This document shows positions 1 through 7,415 of a stretch of 37,254 nt of DNA, piece by piece. Position 1 is the stretch's first letter, and each line of letters starts with the position of its first letter. This DNA is from Thioalkalivibrio halophilus. Lineage in GTDB: Bacteria > Pseudomonadota > Gammaproteobacteria > Ectothiorhodospirales > Ectothiorhodospiraceae. Made by a program: the position numbers and the translations under genes. The notes below the pieces were generated by a model that saw only the letters and a program-made list of their open reading frames with translations, searched no databases and was not told the origin of the DNA. Location of the stretch: contig NZ_MUZR01000027.1 of the NCBI RefSeq assembly GCF_001995255.1, positions 1 to 37,254 of the forward strand, written 5' to 3'.

Positions 1-193
1 TCGACTCAATGGACACATCCGCCCCGAATTCGGCCGGAAGGCGACCGGTACCCGCGGATACACTCTCCACCGTCCACAGGAACACAAAGAGCAGGGAGAT
101 GATCTTCAAGATACCGGAGGCAGCCGTACAGCCTGCGGACTTCAGCGGTAACGGGCTGAATGTCCGGACTTCGTCGACCGCAGGCCCGCTCAT
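1..193 (-). CDS. Exported or membrane protein of unknown function, incomplete (runs off left edge)
   Basis: An open frame starts at an ATG at 193 on the minus strand and stays open to the window edge (64 codons). I do not recognise it. After a polar stretch of about 28 residues there is a hydrophobic segment (ILKIISLLFVFLW, about residues 29-41) ending in VESVSA, which looks like a signal peptide with an atypically long N-region or a single membrane anchor. Its ATG overlaps the TGA of the next gene upstream as ATGA, a typical translational-coupling junction; this is the main reason to believe the frame. A start further inside the protein is possible. The rest of the gene lies outside the window. 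Confidence 0.6.
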   Translation of the reverse strand, partial: MSGPAVDEVRTFSPLPLKSAGCTAASGILKIISLLFVFLWTVESVSAGTGRLPAEFGADVSIES

Positions 194-489
194 GATTTGC
201 GACCGGAGTCCGGCATCAGGAAGAAAACGATCAGAACCACCCATGGCGACAGGTACCATGCGAGCATCACCGGCCCCTGCGCCATCAACGCACCTTCGGG
301 CCGCCCCTGAAAGATCAGGGCCGCGAGGAAAATGCCGACGTTGGGCACCAGAACAATCGGAAGCAGCGCAAGAACGATCCATTTGAACTTTCTCCATCTT
401 CGAACCTGGCGGGAAAACGCAATGATCACGGCCGGCGCGAGGAGGATGACGGCCATAATGCCAATGAGGATCAGATACCCGTAGATCAT
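190..489 (-). CDS. Small membrane protein, unknown function (99 aa)
   Basis: The start is taken at the ATG at 489, giving MIYGYLILIG and 99 residues; an in-frame ATG at 528 would add 13 non-hydrophobic residues and is less likely. Three hydrophobic segments are visible: about residues 2-25, 33-56 and 68-87, with a basic RQVRRWRKFK loop between the first two, so this is an inner-membrane protein. The ATG overlaps the stop of a 55-codon gene upstream (ATGA), and its own TGA overlaps the ATG of the next gene downstream. The arrangement indicates one polycistronic message. I recognise no family. Base composition looks less GC-rich than the neighbouring core genes. Confidence 0.6.
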   Translation of the reverse strand: MIYGYLILIGIMAVILLAPAVIIAFSRQVRRWRKFKWIVLALLPIVLVPNVGIFLAALIFQGRPEGALMAQGPVMLAWYLSPWVVLIVFFLMPDSGRKS

Positions 490-653
490 GCGCGATGCTT
501 TCCATGTCCGGATTGACTGAAAGCGCATGTGCGCATATCAAGCGGTACCAACATCTTTCGCATCCGCATGCGTGGCGGCAGGTGCCGCCAGCGGGCACAC
601 ATGCGCAAGTCCGAGGGGAGACCAGGTTCGGAACAATCAAGTGCGGGCGTCAT
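486..653 (-). CDS. Candidate small protein, 55 aa, coupled to the downstream membrane gene
   Basis: This short frame reads MTPALDCSEPGLPS... and ends ...GHGKHRA. The start at 653 is preceded by a near-perfect Shine-Dalgarno AAGGAGG (complement of 662-668) with 8 nt spacing; a second ATG at 659 lies too close to it. The TGA (488-486) overlaps the ATG of the next gene as ATGA. A strong ribosome site plus an overlap junction is good evidence for translation, although the product itself (rich in Arg and Met, three Cys, no membrane segment) matches nothing I know. It could be a real small protein or a leader that delivers ribosomes to the membrane gene. Confidence 0.5.
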   Translation of the reverse strand: MTPALDCSEPGLPSDLRMCARWRHLPPRMRMRKMLVPLDMRTCAFSQSGHGKHRA

Positions 654-687
654 ACTCATTTCCTCCTTGAACGAAGACGGTCATTGG

Positions 688-1194
688 CTACGGGGAATCC
701 TGCCCGCGAAATTGCATCACCAGCTCATCGAGCTCACGGTCAATCTCTCTCCAGTCGGGAAGGTATTCGAGGGAGAAGAGATACTCGAGCACGATGCCAT
801 GACTGAATGCGCTCTTTGCCCTGCAGGTGGGGAAGGGGACATTCTCGGGATCCGAGCAATAGATAACGGATGCTTCGGATTCATCGCGGGGAAGGAAACG
901 GACACCAGCGCCCCGCAGCCCGGGGTCGGGCGGACCCGGATGGGGATGGCGGCGAAGGAAATGCCACGCCAGGGCCAGCGGCACGACGACGAAAGCCAGC
1001 AGAACCACGGCGACGAACGCGGCTTCGCCATACCGTGACTCCACAAGCCTGGCCACGCCGGTCATCAGCGCCGGAGGCACAGCCAGCACCGCGGCGGCGT
1101 AGAAGACCCGGGTGCGAATCGAGGCCCGCCGGCGTTCCGAGAGGATGCCGACCGCCGCCAGGAAGGCGATCGCGTAGGGAATCAGCCAGCCCAT
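688..1194 (-). CDS. Membrane protein with soluble C-terminal domain, unknown function (168 aa)
   Basis: First gene of the minus-strand cluster. About three membrane segments occupy the N-terminal half (residues 3-19, 30-52 and 56-80); a basic, proline-rich linker (RRHPHPGPPDPG) follows, then a soluble C-terminal part of about 75 residues with two Cys and many acidic residues (EYLFSLEYLPDWREIDREL). I recognise no family. The stop is followed after 34 bases by the 55-codon gene, so the four frames probably form one operon. Opposite-strand frames over the same bases show no membrane pattern and are shadows. The start at 1194 has no convincing Shine-Dalgarno, so the start is uncertain. Confidence 0.6.
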   Translation of the reverse strand: MGWLIPYAIAFLAAVGILSERRRASIRTRVFYAAAVLAVPPALMTGVARLVESRYGEAAFVAVVLLAFVVVPLALAWHFLRRHPHPGPPDPGLRGAGVRFLPRDESEASVIYCSDPENVPFPTCRAKSAFSHGIVLEYLFSLEYLPDWREIDRELDELVMQFRGQDSP

Positions 1195-1501
1195 GGGGAG
1201 CCCCCGGGCTCACGGCCGTGCGCACGCGAGGTTGCCGCTGGAGCCGGCGGGCGAATAGCACCGCGCGACGCCCCCTTCGCCGATGGAAAATCCAGTGAAG
1301 TCGGCGCGGACCAGCAAGGCGCTACCAGCTTCGGTGTTGAACCGGAGACTGCATCGTTCCGTGACGAGTCCATGGTCAATCCCTTTCCATGTTCAGGGGT
1401 TAAGCATCGTCGGCGTCAGTTTGTCCTGTCAACAGCGGGTCGTGGCGTATCGCGGAATCCGGTGATTGATCGCAGACCGGCACAAGCCGATACTGGAACC
1501 C
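1195..1501. other. Intergenic region between divergent units
   Basis: About 307 bases separate the minus-strand cluster from yqgE, and promoters for both directions should lie here. A 65-codon minus-strand frame (1379-1182) overlaps the 168-aa gene and has a low-complexity Pro/Ala/Arg product, so I do not call it. I see no convincing consensus promoter, terminator or repeat. Confidence 0.4.
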
Positions 1502-2080
1502 ATGGATACTGCAAGTTCCGGCACTCTGGAATCGAGCCTGCGCGATCAGTTCCTGATCGCCATGCCATCACTCAACGACGGGCTGTTCAGCCACGCCGTG
1601 GCCTACATGTGCGAACACGACGCGGAGGGCGCGCTGGGGCTGGTGATCAACCAGCCAACGGAACTCACGCTGCGCGACCTGCTGCAGCATGTGGAGCTGG
1701 AGCCCGCTGACGATCTGCCGGAGCTGCCGGTGTTCCGCGGCGGGCCGGTACAGCCGGAGCACGGGTTCGTGCTGCATTCCTCGGAACAGCAGTGGCGCGC
1801 GACCCAGCCGCTGACCGACCAGGTCAGCCTGACCACGTCGCGTGACATCCTCGAGGCGATCAATGCCGGCAACGGGCCGGCGCGGGTGCTCATCACCCTC
1901 GGACATGCCGGCTGGGGGCCGGGGCAGCTGGAGAGCGAGCTGGGCGAAAACGCCTGGCTGACCGCACCTTCCGATACTGGGATCCTGTTCGAGACGCCGC
2001 CGGCGGAGCGCTGGTCGCGCGCGGCCGAACTCATCGGCATCGACGTCAACCTGATCAGCTCCGCCTCCGGGCACGCCTGA
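1502..2080 (+). CDS. yqgE: YqgE/AlgH family protein
   Basis: This is a 192-residue member of the YqgE/AlgH (UPF0301, DUF179) family. Family landmarks are visible: the N-terminal LRDQFLIAMPSLNDGLFSHAVAY region, a CEHDAEGALGLVINQPTEL segment, a FRGGPVQPEHGFVLH block and GHAGWGPGQLESEL. The biochemical function of the family is not settled; in Pseudomonas it was named for an effect on alginate genes. The ATG at 1502 gives the usual family length; a TTG at 1466 would add 12 residues. The gene is followed after 4 bases by ruvX, the usual neighbour in gammaproteobacteria, and begins the run leading into the pyr genes. Confidence 0.93.
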   Translation: MDTASSGTLESSLRDQFLIAMPSLNDGLFSHAVAYMCEHDAEGALGLVINQPTELTLRDLLQHVELEPADDLPELPVFRGGPVQPEHGFVLHSSEQQWRATQPLTDQVSLTTSRDILEAINAGNGPARVLITLGHAGWGPGQLESELGENAWLTAPSDTGILFETPPAERWSRAAELIGIDVNLISSASGHA

Positions 2081-2084
2081 GACG

Positions 2085-2486
2085 GTGGCCTTTCTGGCGT
2101 TCGACTACGGGCGCCGCCGCATCGGCGTGGCGGTGGGCGAGCCGCTGACCGGTTCGGCGCGCGGTCTGGTCACGCTGGCCGGCGGGTCGCCGCCGCCGTG
2201 GCCCCGCATCGACGCGCTGGTCACGGAATGGCGCCCGGAGGGGTTCGTGGTCGGCTGGCCCACCCAGGCGGACGGCCAGGCGACCCCGCTGGGCCCGGCC
2301 ATCCGCGAATTCGGCGCGGCGCTCGAAGCGCGCTTCGGCAAGCCGGTATACTGGTCGGACGAGCGCCTGAGCTCGCACCTGGCCCGCGACCGCAGCCGGT
2401 CGGGCCGCAACGACCCGGGGCTGGATGCCCATGCCGCGGCCGTCATCCTCGAAGGCTGGTTTCTGGAGAATGCCCATGACGCCTGA
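2085..2486 (+). CDS. ruvX: RuvX/YqgF, putative pre-16S rRNA nuclease (Holliday junction resolvase fold)
   Basis: This 133-residue protein has the RNase H-like fold of the RuvX/YqgF family. The N-terminal strand [13 protein letters not shown] carries the first catalytic Asp (D7), the middle has [12 protein letters not shown], and YWSDERLSS carries the second acidic site. In E. coli the homologue helps mature the 5' end of 16S rRNA; resolvase activity has also been proposed. The start is a GTG at 2085, only 4 bases after the yqgE stop, and the reading frame begins directly with the conserved strand. The 3' end overlaps pyrR by 11 bases, linking it to the pyrimidine genes as in pseudomonads. Confidence 0.93.
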   Translation: MAFLAFDYGRRRIGVAVGEPLTGSARGLVTLAGGSPPPWPRIDALVTEWRPEGFVVGWPTQADGQATPLGPAIREFGAALEARFGKPVYWSDERLSSHLARDRSRSGRNDPGLDAHAAAVILEGWFLENAHDA

Positions 2487-2997
2487 AGTCCCCACCCTGC
2501 TCGACGACATGGCCGCGCGGACCCGCGAGCTCCTCGAAGCCCGAGGGATCGAGGCCCCGATCGTGGTCGGCATCCATTCCGGCGGTGTGTGGATCGCCGA
2601 ACATCTGCGCGAGCGCCTGGGCATCCAGCGTCCGCTGGGCAAGCTGGACATCAGCTTCTACCGCGACGATTTCTCGCGCATCGGCATGCATCCGCAGGTG
2701 CGCCCCTCGGAACTCCCGGAGGACCTGGACGGCGAACACGTGCTGCTGGTGGATGATGTCCTGTACACCGGCCGCACCATCCGCGCCGCCCTGAATGAGC
2801 TCTTCGACTGGGGCCGCCCGGCCTCGGTCTCGCTGGTCGTCCTGGTCGATCGTGACGGCCGTGAACTGCCGGTCTGCGCCGCGGTAGCCGGGGCCCACAT
2901 GGAGCTGGGCCTGGCCGAGCAGATCAAGCTGCGCGGTCCCGAACCGCTGAGCCTCGAGCGCGTGGCGGTGGAGCCCCCGGAGGGCGCTGACGGATGA
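2476..2997 (+). CDS. pyrR: PyrR bifunctional pyrimidine regulator / uracil phosphoribosyltransferase
   Basis: The product has 173 residues and a type I phosphoribosyltransferase fold. The PRPP-binding loop reads [18 protein letters not shown], and the N-terminal [15 protein letters not shown] segment is typical of PyrR. In Gram-positive bacteria PyrR attenuates the pyr operon; in proteobacteria its regulatory role is less clear and it may act mainly as an uracil phosphoribosyltransferase. I choose the ATG at 2476 because a GGAG at 2465-2468 lies 7 bases upstream; the ATG at 2470 is too close to it. It overlaps ruvX by 11 bases and pyrB by 4. I see no PyrR-type anti-antiterminator structure ahead of it. 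Confidence 0.92.
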   Translation: MTPEVPTLLDDMAARTRELLEARGIEAPIVVGIHSGGVWIAEHLRERLGIQRPLGKLDISFYRDDFSRIGMHPQVRPSELPEDLDGEHVLLVDDVLYTGRTIRAALNELFDWGRPASVSLVVLVDRDGRELPVCAAVAGAHMELGLAEQIKLRGPEPLSLERVAVEPPEGADG

Positions 2998-4004
2998 CGG
3001 AGCTGCCTGCCGCGCACACCAGCCGCCTGCCCCAGCCCGGTCCGCTCCCCAACCGCCTGCAGCTGACCGACGAGGGGCAGCTCCGGCACATGCTCACGAT
3101 CGAGGGGCTGAACCGCACGCTGCTGACGGAGATCCTGGATACCGCCGAATCGTTCGCCAACATGAACGAGAAGGCGGTGAAGAAGGTCCCGCTGCTGCGC
3201 GGCAAGACCATCGTGAACCTGTTCTTCGAGGCCAGCACCCGTACGCGCACCACTTTCGAACTGGCCGCCAAGCGGCTGTCGGCCGACGTGCTCAACATCA
3301 ATGTCAGCACCTCGTCGGCGGTGAAGGGCGAGAGTCTGCTGGACACCCTGCGCAACCTCGAGGCGATGAACGTGGACATGTTTGTGGTGCGCCACGAGGA
3401 GAGCGGGACCGCGCATTTCATCGCCCGGCATGCGGCACCGGGGATCAGCGTGCTCAACGCCGGCGACGGGCGCCACGCCCATCCCACCCAGGCCCTGCTG
3501 GACATGTTCACCATCCGGCGGCACAAGGGCGATTTCACCAAACTGAAGGTTGCGATCGTCGGCGACATCCTGCATTCGCGGGTGGCCCGCTCGCAGATCC
3601 ACGCCCTCAACATCCTGCAGACCGGCGAGGTGCGGGTGGTCGCCCCGCGCTCCCTGCTGCCGGCGGATGTCGAGCAGCTGGGCGTGCATGTGCACCATGA
3701 TCTGGACAGCGGGCTGCAGGACGTGGACGTGGTCATCATGCTGCGCCTGCAGCGCGAACGCATGGAGCACGCCCATCTGCCCTCCGAGCACGAGTATTTC
3801 CAGCGCTTCGGGCTCACTGCCCGGCGCCTGCAACTGGCCTCGCCCACCTGCCTGGTGATGCACCCCGGCCCCGCCAACCGCGGCGTGGAGATTGAATCCG
3901 CGGTCGCTGACGGCCCCCACTCGGTGATCCTGGAACAGGTGACCTACGGGATCTCGGTGCGCATGGCCGTGATGTCCATGGTGATGGGAGCCCACCAGTC
4001 ATGA
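2994..4004 (+). CDS. pyrB: Aspartate carbamoyltransferase catalytic chain
   Basis: This enzyme condenses carbamoyl phosphate with aspartate, the committed step of pyrimidine synthesis. The 336-residue protein has the carbamoyl-phosphate motif [15 protein letters not shown] near residue 80, [14 protein letters not shown] in the middle and [13 protein letters not shown] near the C-terminus. An N-terminal extension of about 35 residues precedes the usual catalytic-chain start, as in class A transcarbamoylases of pseudomonads, where the extension takes part in regulation and the enzyme forms a dodecamer with an inactive dihydroorotase homologue. The next gene encodes exactly such a partner. No pyrI regulatory chain is present. 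It overlaps its neighbours by 4 bases on both sides. Confidence 0.96.
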   Translation: MTELPAAHTSRLPQPGPLPNRLQLTDEGQLRHMLTIEGLNRTLLTEILDTAESFANMNEKAVKKVPLLRGKTIVNLFFEASTRTRTTFELAAKRLSADVLNINVSTSSAVKGESLLDTLRNLEAMNVDMFVVRHEESGTAHFIARHAAPGISVLNAGDGRHAHPTQALLDMFTIRRHKGDFTKLKVAIVGDILHSRVARSQIHALNILQTGEVRVVAPRSLLPADVEQLGVHVHHDLDSGLQDVDVVIMLRLQRERMEHAHLPSEHEYFQRFGLTARRLQLASPTCLVMHPGPANRGVEIESAVADGPHSVILEQVTYGISVRMAVMSMVMGAHQS

Positions 4005-5293
4005 GCGTGGTGATCGAGAACGTCCGCATCCTCGACCCTGCGGACGGTTTTGATGCGGTGGGCGACCTGTGCGTCCAGGGCGAGGAGATCCTGGCCCGTG
4101 GCAGCACCCCGGAGGGCTTCGAGCCACGCCGGCGCATCGACGGCAGCGGCCTGTGGCTGTTTCCGGGGCTGGTCGATCTGGCCGCCCGTACCCGCGAACC
4201 GGGCGAGGAGCACAAGGCGACCATCGCCTCGGAGGCCCGGGCCGCGGCGCGCGGCGGTGTCACCACCCTGGTCATGCCGCCGGATACCCATCCGCCGGTG
4301 GACTCGCCGGCGGTGATCGAGCTGATCACCCGCCGCGCGCGCGAGGCCTGTGGCGTGCGGGTGTACGCCCTGGGCGCCCTGACCCACGGACTGGAAGGCC
4401 AGCAGCTGGCGGAGATGGCCGCGCTGATGCGCGCCGGTGCTCCGGGGGTCAGCAACGGGCAGCGCCCGCTCGCCAGCCTCCTGATCCTGCGCCGCGCGCT
4501 GGAATACGCCAGCACCTTCGATCTGACCACCGTGCTGTCGGCCCAGGATCCGGCCCTGACCGGCTCCGGCTGCGTGCACGAGGGCCCGGTATCCACCCGC
4601 CTGGGGCTGTCCGGCATCCCGGAGGCCGCGGAGACCGCCGCACTGGGTGCGATCCTGGCGCTGGTGGAACAGACCGGGGCGCGGGTGCATGTCGCGCGGC
4701 TGTCCACCCGGCGGGGCGCGGAGATGATCGCCAAGGCACGCAGCGACGGCCTCCCGATCAGCGCCGATGTTGCCGCCCACCAGCTGTTCCTCACCGAAGT
4801 GGACGTGGCCGAGTTCAATCCCGACTGCCACGTGATCCCGCCGCTGCGCAGCCAGCGCGACCGCGACGGGTTGCGCGCGGCGGTGGCGGACGGCAGCATC
4901 GCCGCGATCTGTTCCGACCACCAGCCGCACGAGGCCGACAGCAAGCTGGGGCCCTTCGCCGACACCCTTCCCGGCATCGCCGCGCTGGAAACCCTGCTGC
5001 CCCTGACCCTGCGCCTGGTCGAAGACGGACTGCTGAGTCTCGAACAGGCCCTGTCGCGGATCACGAACGGCCCCGCGGAGGTTCTGGGACTGGAACATGG
5101 CCGCCTGGCGCCCGGCTCGCGGGCGGATTTCGTGCTGTTCGACCCGGGTGCCCTCCATGACATCCGGCGGGAGCACTGGCTCAGCGCCGGGCACAACACC
5201 CCGTTTTTCGACTGGACGTTCGGCGGCGAGGTCCGCGAGACCTGGGTCGCCGGACGCCCCACCTGGAGCCGCCCCGGCGAGGACGACGCATGA
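4001..5293 (+). CDS. pyrC': Dihydroorotase-like protein PyrC', probably catalytically inactive
   Basis: The protein has 430 residues and a type I dihydroorotase fold with [12 protein letters not shown] near residues 58-68, SDHQPHEAD late in the barrel and [11 protein letters not shown] at the C-terminus. In active enzymes the first motif is DxHxHxREP; here both His positions are replaced (A61 and R63), and the later barrel motif reads VARLST where active enzymes have a His before xST. Without these zinc ligands it should not cyclise carbamoyl aspartate. In Pseudomonas such PyrC' proteins are required to assemble active aspartate transcarbamoylase. Its 4-base overlap with pyrB supports equimolar production of both chains. 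A true dihydroorotase must be encoded elsewhere. Confidence 0.92.
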   Translation: MSVVIENVRILDPADGFDAVGDLCVQGEEILARGSTPEGFEPRRRIDGSGLWLFPGLVDLAARTREPGEEHKATIASEARAAARGGVTTLVMPPDTHPPVDSPAVIELITRRAREACGVRVYALGALTHGLEGQQLAEMAALMRAGAPGVSNGQRPLASLLILRRALEYASTFDLTTVLSAQDPALTGSGCVHEGPVSTRLGLSGIPEAAETAALGAILALVEQTGARVHVARLSTRRGAEMIAKARSDGLPISADVAAHQLFLTEVDVAEFNPDCHVIPPLRSQRDRDGLRAAVADGSIAAICSDHQPHEADSKLGPFADTLPGIAALETLLPLTLRLVEDGLLSLEQALSRITNGPAEVLGLEHGRLAPGSRADFVLFDPGALHDIRREHWLSAGHNTPFFDWTFGGEVRETWVAGRPTWSRPGEDDA

Positions 5294-6186
5294 ATCCGCA
5301 GCACCCGCCGCATCGCGGCACCCTGTTCGAGGAGGCCGCGCGCATCCTGTCCCACGAGGATGCCGGAAGTGGTCAGTGGATCCTGCGGGTGGAGGCCCCG
5401 GAGTGTGCACGGCGCGCGCAGCCCGGGCAGTTCGCCCACATCCAGTGCTCGCCACGCCTGCCGATGCGGCGGCCGCTGTCGATCCAGCGGGTCAACCCCG
5501 ATGCCGGCTGGGTGGAATTCCTGTACAAGACGGTGGGCGACGGCACCCGGGCGCTGGCGGAACAGCCGGTGGGCCGCAGCCTGCAGGTGCTGGGACCGAT
5601 CGGCCGGCCGTTCACGCTGCCCCCGGAGCGGCCGCGGCGCCTGCTGCTGGGTGGCGGCGTCGGCATCCCGCCGATGATCTTCCTCGCCGACCGCCTGCGC
5701 CAGCAGGGCGAGGCGGGCACAACCCGTGCGATCCTGGGGTCCGAGGTCCCGTTCCCGTTCCGCCCGCGGCCATCGCAAGTGCTGTGGCCGGGGCTGCCGG
5801 ACGGCGCCATCGGCACGCTGCCGCTGCTGGAAGACTGGGGGATCTCGTGTCGCCTCACCTCGAAGGCCGGAATTCCGGGGGCGTTCGACGGCTTCGTCAC
5901 CGACCTCGCGCGCGCCTGGCTGGACGGACTGGACCCCGCCGAACGCAGGGAGGTGGAGATCTTTGCCTGCGGGCCGCACCCGATGCTGGAGGCCTGCGCG
6001 GAGCTGGCCGCGGAATTCGACCTGCCCTGCCAGGTGTCGCTGGAGGAATTCATGGCCTGCGCGGTGGGCGGCTGTGCCGGCTGCACCGTGCCGGTGCGCA
6101 CCGGGGAAAGCGTGGCGATGAAACGCGTCTGCGTCGACGGCCCGGTGTTCGCGGCCGCCGACGTCTTCCCCGAACCGGCCCCGTAA
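5290..6186 (+). CDS. pyrK: PyrK-like dihydroorotate dehydrogenase electron transfer subunit (FAD, NAD, 2Fe-2S)
   Basis: The 298-residue product shows a ferredoxin-reductase-type FAD motif (RRPLSI, about residue 61), a nucleotide-binding loop GGGVGIPPMIFLA, and a C-terminal iron-sulfur cluster site with C257, C262, C265 and C281 (C-x4-C-x2-C-x15-C), the arrangement in PyrK. PyrK passes electrons from class 1B dihydroorotate dehydrogenase to NAD. No pyrD lies beside it, and most gammaproteobacteria use a quinone-linked class 2 PyrD, so its partner here is unclear. The 4-base overlap with pyrC' keeps it in the pyrimidine operon. It could instead serve another oxidoreductase of the same superfamily. 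Confidence 0.85.
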   Translation: MNPQHPPHRGTLFEEAARILSHEDAGSGQWILRVEAPECARRAQPGQFAHIQCSPRLPMRRPLSIQRVNPDAGWVEFLYKTVGDGTRALAEQPVGRSLQVLGPIGRPFTLPPERPRRLLLGGGVGIPPMIFLADRLRQQGEAGTTRAILGSEVPFPFRPRPSQVLWPGLPDGAIGTLPLLEDWGISCRLTSKAGIPGAFDGFVTDLARAWLDGLDPAERREVEIFACGPHPMLEACAELAAEFDLPCQVSLEEFMACAVGGCAGCTVPVRTGESVAMKRVCVDGPVFAAADVFPEPAP

Positions 6187-6239
6187 GCTTCCTCCCCGGC
6201 TCGGATCGGGGCCGGAAAGGACACGGGGCCCGCGACAGA

Positions 6240-7415
6240 CTATTCGGGCGGCTTGAGCTCTTCCTCGCCACCTTCCTCGGCGGCCCCCACGCCCCCGCCG
6301 AAGTTGAGCTTCCACTCGAGGTTGGCGCGCGAATCGGCCTTGCTCAGGGCCTCGTTCAGCATCACGTTGCCCGACTTGAAGAGCTTGACGATCGCCTGGT
6401 CGAAGGTCTGCATGCCGACCGAGGCCGACTTCGCCATGATCTCCTTGATTTCGCCGATCTCCTCCTTGTGAATCAGCTCGGAGATGTACGGCGTATTCAC
6501 CAGCACCTCCAGTGCCGCCACCCGCGAGCCATCCTTCTTCTGTAGCAGGCGCTGGCCGATAATCGCGCGCAGGTTCAGGGACAGGTCCGACAGGATCTGC
6601 GAACGGTGATCCTCGGGGAACAGATTGATGATGCGGTCCAGTGCCTGCGAGGCATTGGTCGCATGCAGGGTGGACAGCACCAGGTGCCCGGTATCGGCGT
6701 AATTCAGGGCCGCCCGCATGGTCTCGCGATTGCGGATCTCCCCGACCATGATCACGTCCGGAGCCTCGCGCATGCCCTCCTGCAGGGCGTGTTCGTAACT
6801 GGGCGTGTCGATTCCGACCTCGCGCTGGCCGATGATCGCCCGCTTGTGCTGGAACAGGAATTCGATCGGATCCTCGACGGTCAGGATATGCCCGGTATCG
6901 ATGGTCAGGCGATGGTCGATCATCGCCGCCAGCGTGGTCGACTTCCCGGTACCCGTCGAGCCGACCACCAGCACCAGGCCGTCGCGGTAGGTCATGAACT
7001 CCTTCAGCACCTCCGGCAGCCCCAGCTGGTCGATGGTGGGCACGGAGCTGCTGATAAAGCGGATGACCATCGCCACTTCGCCGCGCTGGCGATAGACGTT
7101 CACGCGGAAGCGGCCCAGCCCCTCGCGGGTGAGGCCGAAATTGACCGCGGTTTCTTCGTCGAAGATCCGCTCCTGATGGTCGTTCATCATCTCGCGGGCA
7201 ATGCCCTCGGTCTGTCCCTGGGCCAGTGCCCGCCGCGCGATGGGCTGCAGCACGCCATCTACCTTGATGGACGCCGGCGCCCCGGTGAGAAAAAACAGGT
7301 CCGAGGCCGATTTCTGCGCCATCAGCTTGAGATAGGGCTCGATCTGGAGCTGGCGCTTCGCGGGTTCACCGGCGGCCGTACCGTCGGAACCGGTGTTCTG
7401 TGCTTCAGCGGACAC
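6240..7415 (-). CDS. Second PilU-like pilus retraction ATPase (PilT/PilU family paralogue)
   Basis: This is a 391-residue hexameric-type secretion ATPase of the PilT/PilU family: Walker A GSTGTGKST, Asp box TVEDPIEFLFQHKRAIIGQREVG, Walker B VIMVGEIRNRETM and His box LSTLHATNASQALDRIINLFPED. It resembles PilU (GMQTFDQAIVKLFKSG, ALSKADSRANL) more than PilT and lacks the AIRNLIRE element. The start is a GTG at 7415 with GGAGGA 6 bases upstream, overlapping the pilU stop by 11 bases, so it is the last gene of a pilT-pilU-pilU2 transcript. The ends are unusual: a 30-residue polar N-terminal extension and an acidic tail (AAEEGGEEELKPPE). Its separate role in type IV pilus dynamics is unknown. Confidence 0.9.
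   Translation of the reverse strand: MSAEAQNTGSDGTAAGEPAKRQLQIEPYLKLMAQKSASDLFFLTGAPASIKVDGVLQPIARRALAQGQTEGIAREMMNDHQERIFDEETAVNFGLTREGLGRFRVNVYRQRGEVAMVIRFISSSVPTIDQLGLPEVLKEFMTYRDGLVLVVGSTGTGKSTTLAAMIDHRLTIDTGHILTVEDPIEFLFQHKRAIIGQREVGIDTPSYEHALQEGMREAPDVIMVGEIRNRETMRAALNYADTGHLVLSTLHATNASQALDRIINLFPEDHRSQILSDLSLNLRAIIGQRLLQKKDGSRVAALEVLVNTPYISELIHKEEIGEIKEIMAKSASVGMQTFDQAIVKLFKSGNVMLNEALSKADSRANLEWKLNFGGGVGAAEEGGEEELKPPE

Noticed and set aside
1182-1379. 65-codon minus-strand frame upstream of the left cluster
   Set aside because: It overlaps the start of the 168-aa gene, has low-complexity Pro/Ala/Arg content and no ribosome site that I can see.
2081-2476. PyrR-type attenuator ahead of the pyr genes
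   Set aside because: The space is filled by ruvX coding sequence; no leader with alternative hairpins is present.
6194-6211. Possible terminator after the pyrK-like gene (CCCCG...CGGGG)
   Set aside because: The stem is only 5 bp and there is no T tract in either direction.
3814-6315. Long minus-strand open frame (833 codons) across pyrC' and pyrK
   Set aside because: Antisense shadow in Arg/Ser/Pro-rich code; the plus strand holds clear, overlapping enzyme genes.
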